Origin: a virus | Direction: 5' to 3' (one strand) | DNA length: 64,000 nt | Virus record (IMG/VR): IMGVR_UViG_3300037963_003719 | Span: 44,335 to 108,334 of that record | Shown: piece after piece, positions 44,661 through 53,366 of the stretch | How positions within the stretch are numbered: the stretch's first letter is position 1 | Layout: each line of letters starts with the position of its first letter | Notes under the pieces: model-generated | Databases searched by the model: none | What the model saw: the letters and a program-made list of their open reading frames with translations, nothing else | Told to the model about the DNA's origin: nothing | Made by a program: the position numbers and the translations under genes

Positions 44661-45679
44661 GTATTTTTGACACACTTGCTAAAGAAGCAAAAAATGATTA
44701 TGCCAAACTTGTATCTGATGGTATTATTACTGGTGACCAACAAACTTTTATTGGTACTGGATCTTACATCCTCAACGCTATGTTGAGTGGGAGTGTCCAT
44801 GGTGGCATTCCTGATAATCGTGTAACTGCTATTGCTGGTGAACAAGCAACTGGTAAAACATTCTATGCAATTGCAATCGCTAAAAACTTTCTTGATACTA
44901 ATCCTGATGGTGCAGTTTTCTATTTTGATAGTGAAGCTGCCGCTACAGCGGATCTTTTCAAGGACCGTGGACTCGACTCAAATCGAGTATGGCATTTCCC
45001 AGTAGATACTATTGAAGAGTTTCGTACTCAAATCATTCGTATCTTAGACAATCTGCTTAAGACAGATGAATCAGAACGTAAACCTTTGTTGATTGTTCTT
45101 GACTCACTTGGTATGCTTGCATCTGCAAAAGAACTTACGGATGCTCTAGATGATAAACAAGTTCGTGACATGACTAAATCACAAGTTCTCAAGTCAGTGT
45201 TCAGAATTATCACTAGTAAACTGGGCAAACTAAAAGTTCCTATGGTTGTTACTAACCACACATACAAGACGATGAATCCTTATGGTGAGGCATCGGATAT
45301 GGGTGGTGGTAGTGGACTTAAGTATGCTGCTTCTACAATCATGTATCTTACCAAATCAAAAGAGAAAGATGGAACTGATGTTGTAGGTAGTATTATTAAA
45401 GTCAAGGCAAACAAATCTCGTTTCACAAAGGAGAATTCACAAGTTGCAACACGACTTTATTACGACGCACGTGGTCTGGACAAATATTACGGACTACTGG
45501 AATTGGGTGAGAAATACGGAGTATTCACCCGTAAGGGGAATCGTGTCGTCGTCGGTGAATCTTCTGTTTATCCTTCTGCTATTCTCAAGGATCCTGAGAA
45601 GTATTTCACCGAAGAAATAATGGAGAAACTTGATTGGGCAGCATCACAAGAATTTAAATATGGATCTGAAACGACTTGA
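44657..45679 (+). CDS. uvsX: UvsX RecA-like recombinase
   Basis: The 340-residue strand-exchange ATPase (T4: 391) has Walker A GEQATGKTF, YFDSEAAATADLF, Walker B LLIVLDSLG and the DNA-binding loop region MGGGSGLKYAAS. It works with UvsY (22065) and gp41 in recombination-primed replication. It overlaps gene 43 by 4 bases and the next gene by 20. Confidence 0.96.
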   Translation: MSIFDTLAKEAKNDYAKLVSDGIITGDQQTFIGTGSYILNAMLSGSVHGGIPDNRVTAIAGEQATGKTFYAIAIAKNFLDTNPDGAVFYFDSEAAATADLFKDRGLDSNRVWHFPVDTIEEFRTQIIRILDNLLKTDESERKPLLIVLDSLGMLASAKELTDALDDKQVRDMTKSQVLKSVFRIITSKLGKLKVPMVVTNHTYKTMNPYGEASDMGGGSGLKYAASTIMYLTKSKEKDGTDVVGSIIKVKANKSRFTKENSQVATRLYYDARGLDKYYGLLELGEKYGVFTRKGNRVVVGESSVYPSAILKDPEKYFTEEIMEKLDWAASQEFKYGSETT

Positions 45680-46199
45680 TGATTACATTAAGGTTTACGA
45701 TAACGTAATACCTAGTGCTATATGCCAAGAGATTATTAGACACTACAAGAACTCTAATGCAGAGTTTGTAAATAATAATCTCCGACCTAAATTTCATCAC
45801 CTGACACTAGCACCAGATATGTCTAAGGATCTTTTAGAGATGGTTAGACCATACTTGGTAACGTATGCTAACAGTACAGGGTTGACAGAATGGATACCTA
45901 AGCAGTATGCTGTTGAGGACTTTCGAGTAAAGAGGTACAGGAAAGGCACAGACGATCAGTTTGCTCCTCACGTTGACGTAGGAGATCATGCAAGTGCTAG
46001 ACGTTTTTTAGCATTTTTCATGTATCTCAATACAGTTGGCGAAGGTGGAGAAACTGAGTTTGTTAGTATTAACAAACGAGTAAAACCAAAACAGGGTCGC
46101 CTGTTGATATTCCCACCATTATGGACTTTTCCACACCAAGGAAAACCTGTAGTGAGTGGTGACAAATACATTCTAGGTTCGTATTTACATTACACATGA
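45660..46199 (+). CDS. 2OG-Fe(II) oxygenase, prolyl 4-hydroxylase-like
   Basis: The 179-residue protein has the iron-binding HVD in FAPHVDVGDH, the distal His in WTFPHQGKPV and a basic residue in KYILGSYLHYT. GEGGETEF and KQGRLLIFPP are typical strands of this family. It is a second such enzyme besides the one at 6072, only distantly alike. It sits inside the replication block between uvsX and 41; substrate unknown. ATG 45660 is chosen over an upstream non-ATG start. Confidence 0.88.
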   Translation: MDLKRLDDYIKVYDNVIPSAICQEIIRHYKNSNAEFVNNNLRPKFHHLTLAPDMSKDLLEMVRPYLVTYANSTGLTEWIPKQYAVEDFRVKRYRKGTDDQFAPHVDVGDHASARRFLAFFMYLNTVGEGGETEFVSINKRVKPKQGRLLIFPPLWTFPHQGKPVVSGDKYILGSYLHYT

Positions 46200-47560
46200 A
46201 TTCACTTGAGTTTACAATTCTAAGGAACTTGGTTACTAACGATGAGTATCGTCGTCAAGTATATCCATACTTAAAAACGGAATACTTTGAGAGTGACTAT
46301 AACACAGTGTTGTTTACTCTAATCTCTGAATTTATTTCTAAGTATGAGAAGTGTCCTACAAAAGAATCTCTTGAGGTAGATCTTTATAATAAAAAGAATA
46401 TCTCTGATGAGACCTTTACCAATGTCATGACACTCATAGGAGAACTAGATCCTGATGGTTGTGATTATAAATGGTTAATAGATTCAACAGAAGAGTGGTG
46501 TCGTAATCGTGCAATCTATCTTTCTCTACTTGAGAGTATTCAGATTGCAGATGGTAACGATAAAGAAAAGGATATGGGTGCTATCCCTGCTATCCTTTCT
46601 GAAGCAATCGCTGTTTCTTTTGACAACAAAATTGGTCATGATTACCTAGATGATTATCAGGAACGATTTGAATTCTACAATCGTGTAGAGAACAAGATTC
46701 CTTTTGATCTGACAATGCTTAACAAGATTACTAAAGGTGGTCTTACAAGTAAGTCATTGACTGTTGCATTGGCAGGAACTGGTGTTGGTAAATCTTTGTT
46801 CATGTGTCATGTTGCAGCAGCAGCATTACTACAAGGCAAAAATGTTTTGTACATCACTTGTGAAATGTCAGAAGAAAAGATTGCAGAACGTATTGACGCT
46901 AACTTACTAAACGTTCCTATCCAAGACCTTGCTGGATTACCAGAACAGTTGTATCAGAACAAGGTTACTAATCTGATGAAGAAGACAAATGGTAAACTTA
47001 TCATTAAGGAGTATCCTACTGCATCTGCCCATGTGGGACATTTTAGGTCTCTTCTTAATGATCTTTCTCTTAAGAGAAGTTTTAGACCCGATCTTATCTT
47101 TGTGGATTACCTTAATATTTGCACTTCACAGAGATTCAAAGCATCGTTTGTCAACTCATATACCTTGGTTAAAGGTATTGCAGAAGAACTTCGTGGTCTC
47201 GCTGTGGAGTACAGTGTGCCAATCGTATCTGCTACTCAAACCACTCGTAGCGGTTACGGCAGCACTGATGTTGACCTTACTGACACTTCTGAATCCTTTG
47301 GTCTCCCTGCTACTGCTGATCTTATGTTTGCCCTTATTAGCACTGAAGAGTCGGAGCAGTTGGGACAGATACTGGTAAAACAATTAAAGAATAGATACAA
47401 CGATATCACGGTTAATAAAAGGTTCGCCGTGGGTATTGACAGATCGAAGATGAGGTTGTATGATTGTGAGCAATCTGCTCAGGACAACTTCCTCGACGCA
47501 GGTGATGACAATGATGAACCACCCACTAACAAAAACAAATTTGGAGGATTTTCCTTTTGA
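46196..47560 (+). CDS. 41: Replicative helicase gp41
   Basis: The 454-residue DnaB-type helicase (T4: 475) has Walker A LAGTGVGKS, ITCEMSEEKIAERID, Walker B LIFVDYLN and SATQTTRSG motifs, ending with an acidic Asp/Asn-rich tail. It unwinds the fork and activates primase gp61. The stop shares bases with the mazG TTG start. Confidence 0.95.
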   Translation: MNSLEFTILRNLVTNDEYRRQVYPYLKTEYFESDYNTVLFTLISEFISKYEKCPTKESLEVDLYNKKNISDETFTNVMTLIGELDPDGCDYKWLIDSTEEWCRNRAIYLSLLESIQIADGNDKEKDMGAIPAILSEAIAVSFDNKIGHDYLDDYQERFEFYNRVENKIPFDLTMLNKITKGGLTSKSLTVALAGTGVGKSLFMCHVAAAALLQGKNVLYITCEMSEEKIAERIDANLLNVPIQDLAGLPEQLYQNKVTNLMKKTNGKLIIKEYPTASAHVGHFRSLLNDLSLKRSFRPDLIFVDYLNICTSQRFKASFVNSYTLVKGIAEELRGLAVEYSVPIVSATQTTRSGYGSTDVDLTDTSESFGLPATADLMFALISTEESEQLGQILVKQLKNRYNDITVNKRFAVGIDRSKMRLYDCEQSAQDNFLDAGDDNDEPPTNKNKFGGFSF

Positions 47561-47967
47561 CTAGGCACATTGATTTTAATCGGTATGAACAGTTTGTTTC
47601 AGCAGTTACTTCAGAAGCTTCTACAAACTTTGTTGATTTCGCTGACCGTATTGGTGATCTTGATCGACAAGGTGCCAATATTGAGAGATTGCTTACTTCT
47701 GGTGTTGGAATTAATGCTGAGGGCGGTGAGTTCCTTGAGATCATTAAGAAAATGGTGTTCCAAGGAAAACCGTGGAACGAAGATAATCGTGAGCATCTTA
47801 TTATTGAGTTGGGTGATATCATGTGGTACGTTGCTCAGGCATGTATGGCACTTGAAGTATCATTCGACGATGTAATTGCCACCAATGTTAAGAAACTGGA
47901 GAAGCGTTATCCTGAAGGAACGTTTGATGTTTACTTCTCCGAGAATCGTAAGGCAGGCGATCGGTAA
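47557..47967 (+). CDS. mazG: MazG nucleotide pyrophosphohydrolase
   Basis: The 136-residue protein has the MazG metal-binding helices: AEGGEFLEIIKKM and IIELGDIMWYVAQA, with acidic residues in E..E and E..D spacing, and FQGKPWNEDN between them. It hydrolyses nucleoside triphosphates. The start is a TTG overlapping the gene 41 stop (TTGA), with GGAGG 9 bases upstream. Confidence 0.9.
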   Translation: MTRHIDFNRYEQFVSAVTSEASTNFVDFADRIGDLDRQGANIERLLTSGVGINAEGGEFLEIIKKMVFQGKPWNEDNREHLIIELGDIMWYVAQACMALEVSFDDVIATNVKKLEKRYPEGTFDVYFSENRKAGDR

Positions 47968-47973
47968 TACTTT

Positions 47974-47981
47974 AATAAATA
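47974..47981 (+). promoter_or_regulatory. Late promoter candidate
   Basis: AATAAATA 14 bases before the ATG at 47995. Confidence 0.5.
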
Positions 47982-47994
47982 CTTGCAAAAACCC

Positions 47995-48738
47995 ATGCGA
48001 GTAATTAAGCAAGGCACGGTAGTTGATAGTAATGAGAATGCTGCCTATAGTTTCTTCTCTAGAAATAAAGAGAGATTCAATGACATCATTCTTTCTTCTA
48101 CTGGTAAGAAAATATCACTACCAGGAGTTAAAGAGATATTGTTTGTAGGTGGAGAAACTTCAAGTGGTGCAGGTTCAGTATCTAAAACAGATATTAGAAT
48201 CGTTCACTCTGAAGGCACCTACAATATTTCTTTAAAGAAAAGAAGTTTTGCTGCCTGGCAATCTGTTGACACCCTTGCAGGAGATCGTATTTCAGAAAAG
48301 ATCCTTGGTTATCTTATGGATGATCTTAATGGATTGGGAGGTAATAGAACATTTGATATAATCTCTTACACTGATGGTGGTAAAATTAAGTATAAGATTG
48401 TTAAAAAGAGAACTGATTCTACAACTAAGATTGCTTTTAAATGTAGTAGGACAGATGCAAGCACTGTTATATTTGGCACTGATATTATGGGTAAAGGATC
48501 TGTAGTTACTGCTGAATTTCCAGGAGCATGTTTATTGAAAGAAGATGTTCTTACAATTAGATGTGCTAGCATAATCGAAACCATGTCAGATGTTAAGTCA
48601 GATCTATATCCTTACTTTTCAATCAAAAGTTCTTTCTCATCAAAAACTAGAAACACTCATAGATTTCCTGGATTGCGAGCACAAGCAGTGCCTAAAAAAG
48701 AATTGAAAGGTTCTGTAGAGTTTTTACCAGAATTATAA
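47995..48738 (+). CDS. Unknown protein with nuclease-like SLKK signature
   Basis: The 247-residue protein has SKTDIRIV (D66) and, 13 residues later, YNISLKKRSFAAW (S79-L80-K81). That is the D...(E/S)xK pattern of some restriction-type nucleases, in which Ser replaces Glu. A C-terminal strand-rich region follows. No family is certain. It follows a late box; whether it is virion-borne is unknown. ATG 47995 replaces an upstream TTG. Confidence 0.6.
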   Translation: MRVIKQGTVVDSNENAAYSFFSRNKERFNDIILSSTGKKISLPGVKEILFVGGETSSGAGSVSKTDIRIVHSEGTYNISLKKRSFAAWQSVDTLAGDRISEKILGYLMDDLNGLGGNRTFDIISYTDGGKIKYKIVKKRTDSTTKIAFKCSRTDASTVIFGTDIMGKGSVVTAEFPGACLLKEDVLTIRCASIIETMSDVKSDLYPYFSIKSSFSSKTRNTHRFPGLRAQAVPKKELKGSVEFLPEL

Positions 48739-48741
48739 ATA
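48734..48741 (+). promoter_or_regulatory. Late promoter overlapping a stop codon
   Basis: TATAAATA contains the TAA stop (48736-48738) of the preceding gene and lies 26 bases before the next ATG. Confidence 0.7.
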
Positions 48742-48767
48742 ACTTGTACGAACAGTGAACCTATTTG

Positions 48768-50096
48768 ATGGAATTTAGTAACTTCAATAAACAAGCAAAA
48801 CAGACCTCGTATAGACATGGAAATCTATACGAGGTTGGTTCGTATGTGCAGAATTCAGATGGTGATGTGGGAAAAGTACACAGACGTGGACCAAATTATG
48901 TAATTGCTTTATCTGATGATGGTGATATGTTTAGAGCATGGGTAAGTGACATCAAAGAATATAAACAATGGAATGCTTCTGGTGCTACTGCTGACCATCG
49001 ATTGGTAGGAACTGATGCTAATCGTAAATTCTTGGAGAAAATGACTCCTGGACATGACTACGATATGTGGAAAAAACCTGCTGAAGTCAATAGACGTATA
49101 AATAAAACTAAACCGATTAAAGAAGAGACGATGACTGCTAATGTAAGATTGTCTGCGTGGATGCTGGGTTTATCTCTGGCAGAGCAGCAGGAAATTGCAT
49201 CTAAAATGGACAGAATCATCCTTGATGGTGATGTAATTGAAGGAATTTTGGAATCATTCAATACAGAAAGGACACAAGATCTTGCTGCTGAGTATGCAAG
49301 TATTGTTTCTGGTGAAGACCTTTCAGAAGGACTGAAGCAAGCACGTAAGAACGTTGGTGCTTCTAAGTGCTGGGATGGTTATAAGGCACAAGGAACTAAA
49401 ATGAAAGGTGGTAAGTCAGTTCCTAACTGTGTGAAGGAAGAGGAAGAAGAACTGGAAGAAGGTAAGAAAGGTCTCTATGCAAATATTCACGCTAAGAGAA
49501 AGCGTGGTGAGAAGATGCGTAGTAAGGGTGATGAAGGTGCTCCTACTGATAAAGCATTCAGAGATTCTGAGAAGACCGCTAAGGAAGAAGTCGAGTATGT
49601 AGAAGAGAAGAAGAAACTTGATCCTGTCGGCAAAGAAGATGGTGATGTCGATAATGATGGTGACAAGGACGCATCTGATGCTTATCTGATGAAGAGACGT
49701 GGTGCTGTCTCTGCTGCTATTAAGGCAAAGAAAGGAACTAAAAAAGAAGGTTTCTCTGATTGGAGAACTGAACTCATTGAGAAAGATGTTAAGGGTGTAG
49801 AAGTTAATCCTTCTATTAATGATGCAACTGACCCAATGGGTGTATATGATAAGAACAAGAAACTGAAAGGTGCTAATAAAAATGGAGAGGTTAAGTCAGT
49901 GAAAAAAGAAGAAGCAGAGTGTGGTTGTGACAAAGATGATGATGGTTCTGAAAAGGCACTCGCTAAGAAAGCAACCAAAGTCAAGCGTGTTAAGTATCAA
50001 GATGGTGTAACTGAAGGTTATACTTATGAGAGTATCCAAGATGTCAATGAGTCACTCAGAGCAAACATCGAGGAATTAAAAGCACTCTATCTTTGA
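48768..50096 (+). CDS. Lys/Glu-rich late protein with Ca-binding-like loop
   Basis: The 442-residue protein starts with a compact domain (GSYVQNSDGDVGKVHRRG, an SH3/KOW-like strand pattern). A long charged region follows. DGDVDNDGDKDASDAY near residue 295 resembles an EF-hand or dockerin calcium loop and is followed by LMKRR. CGCDKDDDGSE appears further on. The late promoter and abundance of charge fit a structural protein. Homologues are common in cyanophages; function unknown. ATG 48768 is preferred to TTG 48765. Confidence 0.65.
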   Translation: MEFSNFNKQAKQTSYRHGNLYEVGSYVQNSDGDVGKVHRRGPNYVIALSDDGDMFRAWVSDIKEYKQWNASGATADHRLVGTDANRKFLEKMTPGHDYDMWKKPAEVNRRINKTKPIKEETMTANVRLSAWMLGLSLAEQQEIASKMDRIILDGDVIEGILESFNTERTQDLAAEYASIVSGEDLSEGLKQARKNVGASKCWDGYKAQGTKMKGGKSVPNCVKEEEEELEEGKKGLYANIHAKRKRGEKMRSKGDEGAPTDKAFRDSEKTAKEEVEYVEEKKKLDPVGKEDGDVDNDGDKDASDAYLMKRRGAVSAAIKAKKGTKKEGFSDWRTELIEKDVKGVEVNPSINDATDPMGVYDKNKKLKGANKNGEVKSVKKEEAECGCDKDDDGSEKALAKKATKVKRVKYQDGVTEGYTYESIQDVNESLRANIEELKALYL

Positions 50097-50124
50097 TATA
50101 TAAGATAACCCTTATTTTTTAATC

Positions 50125-50328
50125 ATGGTAAAACTATTACTTCCACTTGCAATCAAAGTAATTGATGCTGCGGTCGATGCAATCCCAGAAAACATGGATG
50201 AAATCATCAAAAGATTTCTGATTGGACTTGCAAAAAAGGCAGTATCTAGAACTGATAATACTGTAGATGATCAACTAGTAGCAGCACTAGAAGCGGCACT
50301 CTTTCCTCCAGCATCCGAGGAAGGTTGA
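50125..50328 (+). CDS. Small hypothetical amphipathic protein
   Basis: The 67-residue protein is a pair of amphipathic helices (KLLLPLAIKVIDAAVDAIP, then EIIKRFLIGLAKKAV). It might associate with membrane or virion. A terminator follows directly, so it ends the transcript. No family is recognised. Confidence 0.65.
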   Translation: MVKLLLPLAIKVIDAAVDAIPENMDEIIKRFLIGLAKKAVSRTDNTVDDQLVAALEAALFPPASEEG

Positions 50329-50334
50329 TCCTGA

Positions 50335-50364
50335 GGAGGGGTAACCCTCCTTTTTTTATAAATA
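50335..50364 (+). terminator. Terminator with adjoining late promoter
   Basis: GGAGGG (50335-50340), loop GTAA, CCCTCC (50345-50350), seven T; the last T begins TATAAATA (50357-50364), which drives the next gene. Confidence 0.88.
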
Positions 50365-50406
50365 TCTCTATAACGCAATCAACACGTATATTAGGAGTTT
50401 TTAACA

Positions 50407-50979
50407 ATGCCTCTCTGGGGAAAAACCGAATCGGACGAATCAAAACCAAAGTGGTTGGACCGTGTTAATAAGAATGGACTTGCTGAAGATTGCTTTGCAA
50501 CTGAGCAAGGATGGGTCCTTCGCCATTACAAAGGTACTGACAAGAACACTGCACGTTATTGGGATGAACTCCTGGTAGCAATTGGCGGTCTTGCTGGTGG
50601 CACTTCTGCAACAACTCTCCTCGGTGAGGCAGATGTTACTGCTGTATTCTTTGAGCAGGAAGCACTTTCACAAGGCGACACTGGAACCGTCGTTGTTATC
50701 TACAACGAGCAAGTTGATGTAACTGCTGGTGCAACCCTTGCTGTTACTGGTTCTGTAACTGGTGCTGTCACTGCAACTTATGCACGTGGAACTGGATCAA
50801 ACCGTCTTGAGTTTGACTTCACCGTTCCTTCACAAGCAGAAGTTCTTTCTATCGCTGATCAAACTATCAGTGGTACTATTGAAGACAAAGGTACTTCAGT
50901 TGCTTCTGAAAAAGCATTTGCTGGTAAAACAATTGGTGCTGGCGGATCTGGTACTGACCTAACTCTCACTATCTCGTAA
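50407..50979 (+). CDS. Virion structural protein, Ig-like
   Basis: The 190-residue protein has an N-terminal PLWGKTESDESKPKWLDRVN segment typical of a conserved cyanophage structural protein. A beta-sandwich half follows (EQVDVTAGATLAVTGSVTG, NRLEFDFTVP, ISGTIEDKG), like a bacterial Ig domain. AGGAG and a consensus late promoter precede it. It may decorate the capsid; that is inference. Confidence 0.7.
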   Translation: MPLWGKTESDESKPKWLDRVNKNGLAEDCFATEQGWVLRHYKGTDKNTARYWDELLVAIGGLAGGTSATTLLGEADVTAVFFEQEALSQGDTGTVVVIYNEQVDVTAGATLAVTGSVTGAVTATYARGTGSNRLEFDFTVPSQAEVLSIADQTISGTIEDKGTSVASEKAFAGKTIGAGGSGTDLTLTIS

Positions 50980-50985
50980 TAATGT

Positions 50986-51351
50986 ATGAAGTTTACTGAA
51001 TTGAATGAGGACAACTACCTCTTTTTTGCTATTAAATATTATGATAATCCTCAAGCAGTAACGAAAGAGGACTTTTATGATGACCTTAAACGATTTAAGT
51101 ATCTGAAAAGGTTGCTCAAAACTTACATTAAGACGGGCAACCTTAAACTTCATTTGATTTTAAATCATATGATTATCATTTACAATGTTTTTGGTGAGGC
51201 AGCAACACCGCTGCTGTTCTATAAAATTTCAAATGAATATTGGTCTATTATGAAAAGTTTTATGGTTTATCTAAATAGATATCCCATATGCAATACCCTT
51301 GACCATATAGAACTGGATAAATATTGTATAGAGCAATTGCAACAACTATGA
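50986..51351 (+). CDS. Conserved hypothetical helical protein
   Basis: The 121-residue protein is helical with many Tyr, Leu and Lys (NYLFFAIKYYDNPQ, FKYLKRLLKTYIKTG, HLILNHMIIIYNVFG). Similar proteins occur in many T4-like cyanophages at this place. It overlaps the next gene by 4 bases. Function unknown. Confidence 0.7.
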   Translation: MKFTELNEDNYLFFAIKYYDNPQAVTKEDFYDDLKRFKYLKRLLKTYIKTGNLKLHLILNHMIIIYNVFGEAATPLLFYKISNEYWSIMKSFMVYLNRYPICNTLDHIELDKYCIEQLQQL

Positions 51352-51965
51352 AGGTGTTCACTTTAAAAATGAATGGTAGGGTATACACTGAAGAAGTGCC
51401 TACGATGAGTGCATCTAGTGGTGCAATCGCTGGTCTTCCACCTGACGAACCACCTGTTAGGAAAAGGAAACGCAAATTTAAAACTGATATTTTTCAAAGG
51501 ATTAGAAACGCTCGCTTAAAAGAACAAACCATGGAAGATCAAAACATCATCTCTGAAGCAGATAACTCAAACACTGAGGTATCTTCTGCCATGCGTATGA
51601 TTCAAACCAAACGCAAACTTCAGAAGAAGCAAGAACGTGAAAAGCGTGCTGCAAATCGTAAGCAAGAAATTCAGGCATTGTCCAAAGCAAAGGCAAAGGA
51701 CTACCAGAAGAAAGCTGGCGAGCGTACAAAGAATATTTCTAAAGACATTAACAAGGCAGCAGCGTCAAAAGATATGAAAAAAGAAGCATTCGATTGGCAA
51801 CATGCCTTTACAGAACTGAATGAGCAGTTCGCTACCCTGTCACAAGAACAGCAAGAGAAGTTCTTGAAGACCTGGTTGCAGATGTCTGAAGAGACACAAG
51901 ATAAATTTACAACCTTAATTTCTGAGAACTTTGAGAGAGCGTCTAGATTTGTTGAGACCCTGTAA
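51348..51965 (+). CDS. Lys/Gln-rich coiled-coil protein
   Basis: The 205-residue protein has a short start (KVFTLKMNGRVYTEEVP), a basic RKRKRKFK block and a long Lys/Gln/Arg helix (RKLQKKQEREKRAANRKQE), ending with an EQQEKFLKTWLQMSEE helix. The ATG at 51348 overlaps the previous stop (ATGA). Nucleic-acid or scaffold binding is possible; function unknown. Confidence 0.65.
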   Translation: MKVFTLKMNGRVYTEEVPTMSASSGAIAGLPPDEPPVRKRKRKFKTDIFQRIRNARLKEQTMEDQNIISEADNSNTEVSSAMRMIQTKRKLQKKQEREKRAANRKQEIQALSKAKAKDYQKKAGERTKNISKDINKAAASKDMKKEAFDWQHAFTELNEQFATLSQEQQEKFLKTWLQMSEETQDKFTTLISENFERASRFVETL

Positions 51966-52396
51966 TGGCGTTTGGGTTTGGAAAATTAGCAGTATTAGAA
52001 TCTAAACTCAGTATATACGAGGATCTCTCTAAAGAGATGCTTGACAAACTTGAGAAAGCAGTTGGAACAATTTCTGAGAACAGCAATAAGATTGCTGTAA
52101 TCTTGGAGCGTCATGAAAATAGATTAGATGAGAGCGAGCGTTCTGATCAATTGATTCTAAGTATGCTTCAGGAAATAAAAGATAACCAGAGAAAAGATAT
52201 TGATATCATACACGACAGGGTATCGCAATTACAAAAGAAAGTAGATATGAATGCTAAGTTTGTAATTGGTGCTGGTGCCGTCTTGGCAACCATTGTGGCA
52301 GTGTTACAAGTGGTCCCTCCAGTAATAAAGGTGTTGACACCTCAGGCAAATGCTGGTAGTATGATTGAAATGCCTGATCCACATGCTTTATCTTGA
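51965..52396 (+). CDS. Coiled-coil protein with C-terminal membrane segment
   Basis: The 143-residue protein has a heptad-rich helix (KEMLDKLEKAVGTISENSNK through RVSQLQKKVDMNAK) and then one hydrophobic segment at about 98-122 (FVIGAGAVLATIVAVLQVV). This domain order occurs in phage holin-like and membrane-associated proteins, so a membrane role near lysis is possible. It overlaps gene 61 by 14 bases. Confidence 0.65.
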   Translation: MAFGFGKLAVLESKLSIYEDLSKEMLDKLEKAVGTISENSNKIAVILERHENRLDESERSDQLILSMLQEIKDNQRKDIDIIHDRVSQLQKKVDMNAKFVIGAGAVLATIVAVLQVVPPVIKVLTPQANAGSMIEMPDPHALS

Positions 52397-53366
52397 TACC
52401 AAATACATATCTCTGGTATCTGGTCGATTAGAAAAGTTTAAAAAACAAAATACCACCTATAACTTTAGGTGCCCCTATTGCGGTGATTCTCAAAAGAACA
52501 AGAATCGTGCAAGGGGGTATTTCTTTCAGAAGAAGGGTTCATACATCTACAAGTGTCACAACTGTGGCGTGGGTAGAACTTTGTCAAACTTTTTAAAAGA
52601 TCATGATCAGGGATTATACAAAGAATATGTTTTAGAATCCTACAGGGAAGGTGCCACTGGTAAAGGTACGAAGATCCCATTGCCAGAATTTAAGTTCGAG
52701 AAACCAAGTTTTAAAAAGAACATATTCTCAGATCTGGAAAAAGTGTCAGATCTAAATAAATCACATGTCGCTCGACGTTTCCTTGAAGCACGTAAATTAC
52801 CACCTGAATTATTTTACTTCTGTCCAAAATTTAAGACATGGACAAACAAACATAAACAGGTATTCAAGGACACAAGATACGATGAATCCAGAATTATCAT
52901 CCCCTTGAGGGATAAAGATGGGACCTTTGGTTACCAGGGTAGATCTATCTATCCACAATCTCAAATTCGATACATCACAGTAGTTCTCGATGAGAACAAA
53001 ACAAAACTTTATGGATTGGACAAGGTAAACGAAAATGAAACGGTATACATCACAGAAGGACCATTCGACAGTCATTTCCTTAGGAACGCTATTGCTATGT
53101 GTGGTAGCGATGTTAACGACAGCAATGTACCTTATACAGATCGGGTCTGGGTCTTCGACAACGAACCCAGATCGAGACAGATTGTTGATAAGATTACATC
53201 AGCGATTAAGAACGGAGACAAGGTAGTAATTTTCCCTGGCAACATCAAAGAAAAAGATCTGAACGACATGACACTTGCTGGACATGACGTTCAAAGTATG
53301 GTAGAATCGAACACCTACCAAGGACTACAAGCAACCCTTAAACTAACATCCTGGAAAAAAGTATGA
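52383..53366 (+). CDS. 61: DNA primase gp61
   Basis: The 327-residue primase (T4: 342) has an N-terminal zinc finger (CPYCGDSQKNKNRARG, then CHNCG), a TOPRIM Glu in YITEGPFDSHF and an FDNEPRS acidic motif. It primes lagging-strand synthesis with gp41. ATG 52383 is chosen because it gives a T4-like N-terminus. It overlaps nrdA by 4 bases. Confidence 0.92.
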   Translation: MLYLDTKYISLVSGRLEKFKKQNTTYNFRCPYCGDSQKNKNRARGYFFQKKGSYIYKCHNCGVGRTLSNFLKDHDQGLYKEYVLESYREGATGKGTKIPLPEFKFEKPSFKKNIFSDLEKVSDLNKSHVARRFLEARKLPPELFYFCPKFKTWTNKHKQVFKDTRYDESRIIIPLRDKDGTFGYQGRSIYPQSQIRYITVVLDENKTKLYGLDKVNENETVYITEGPFDSHFLRNAIAMCGSDVNDSNVPYTDRVWVFDNEPRSRQIVDKITSAIKNGDKVVIFPGNIKEKDLNDMTLAGHDVQSMVESNTYQGLQATLKLTSWKKV

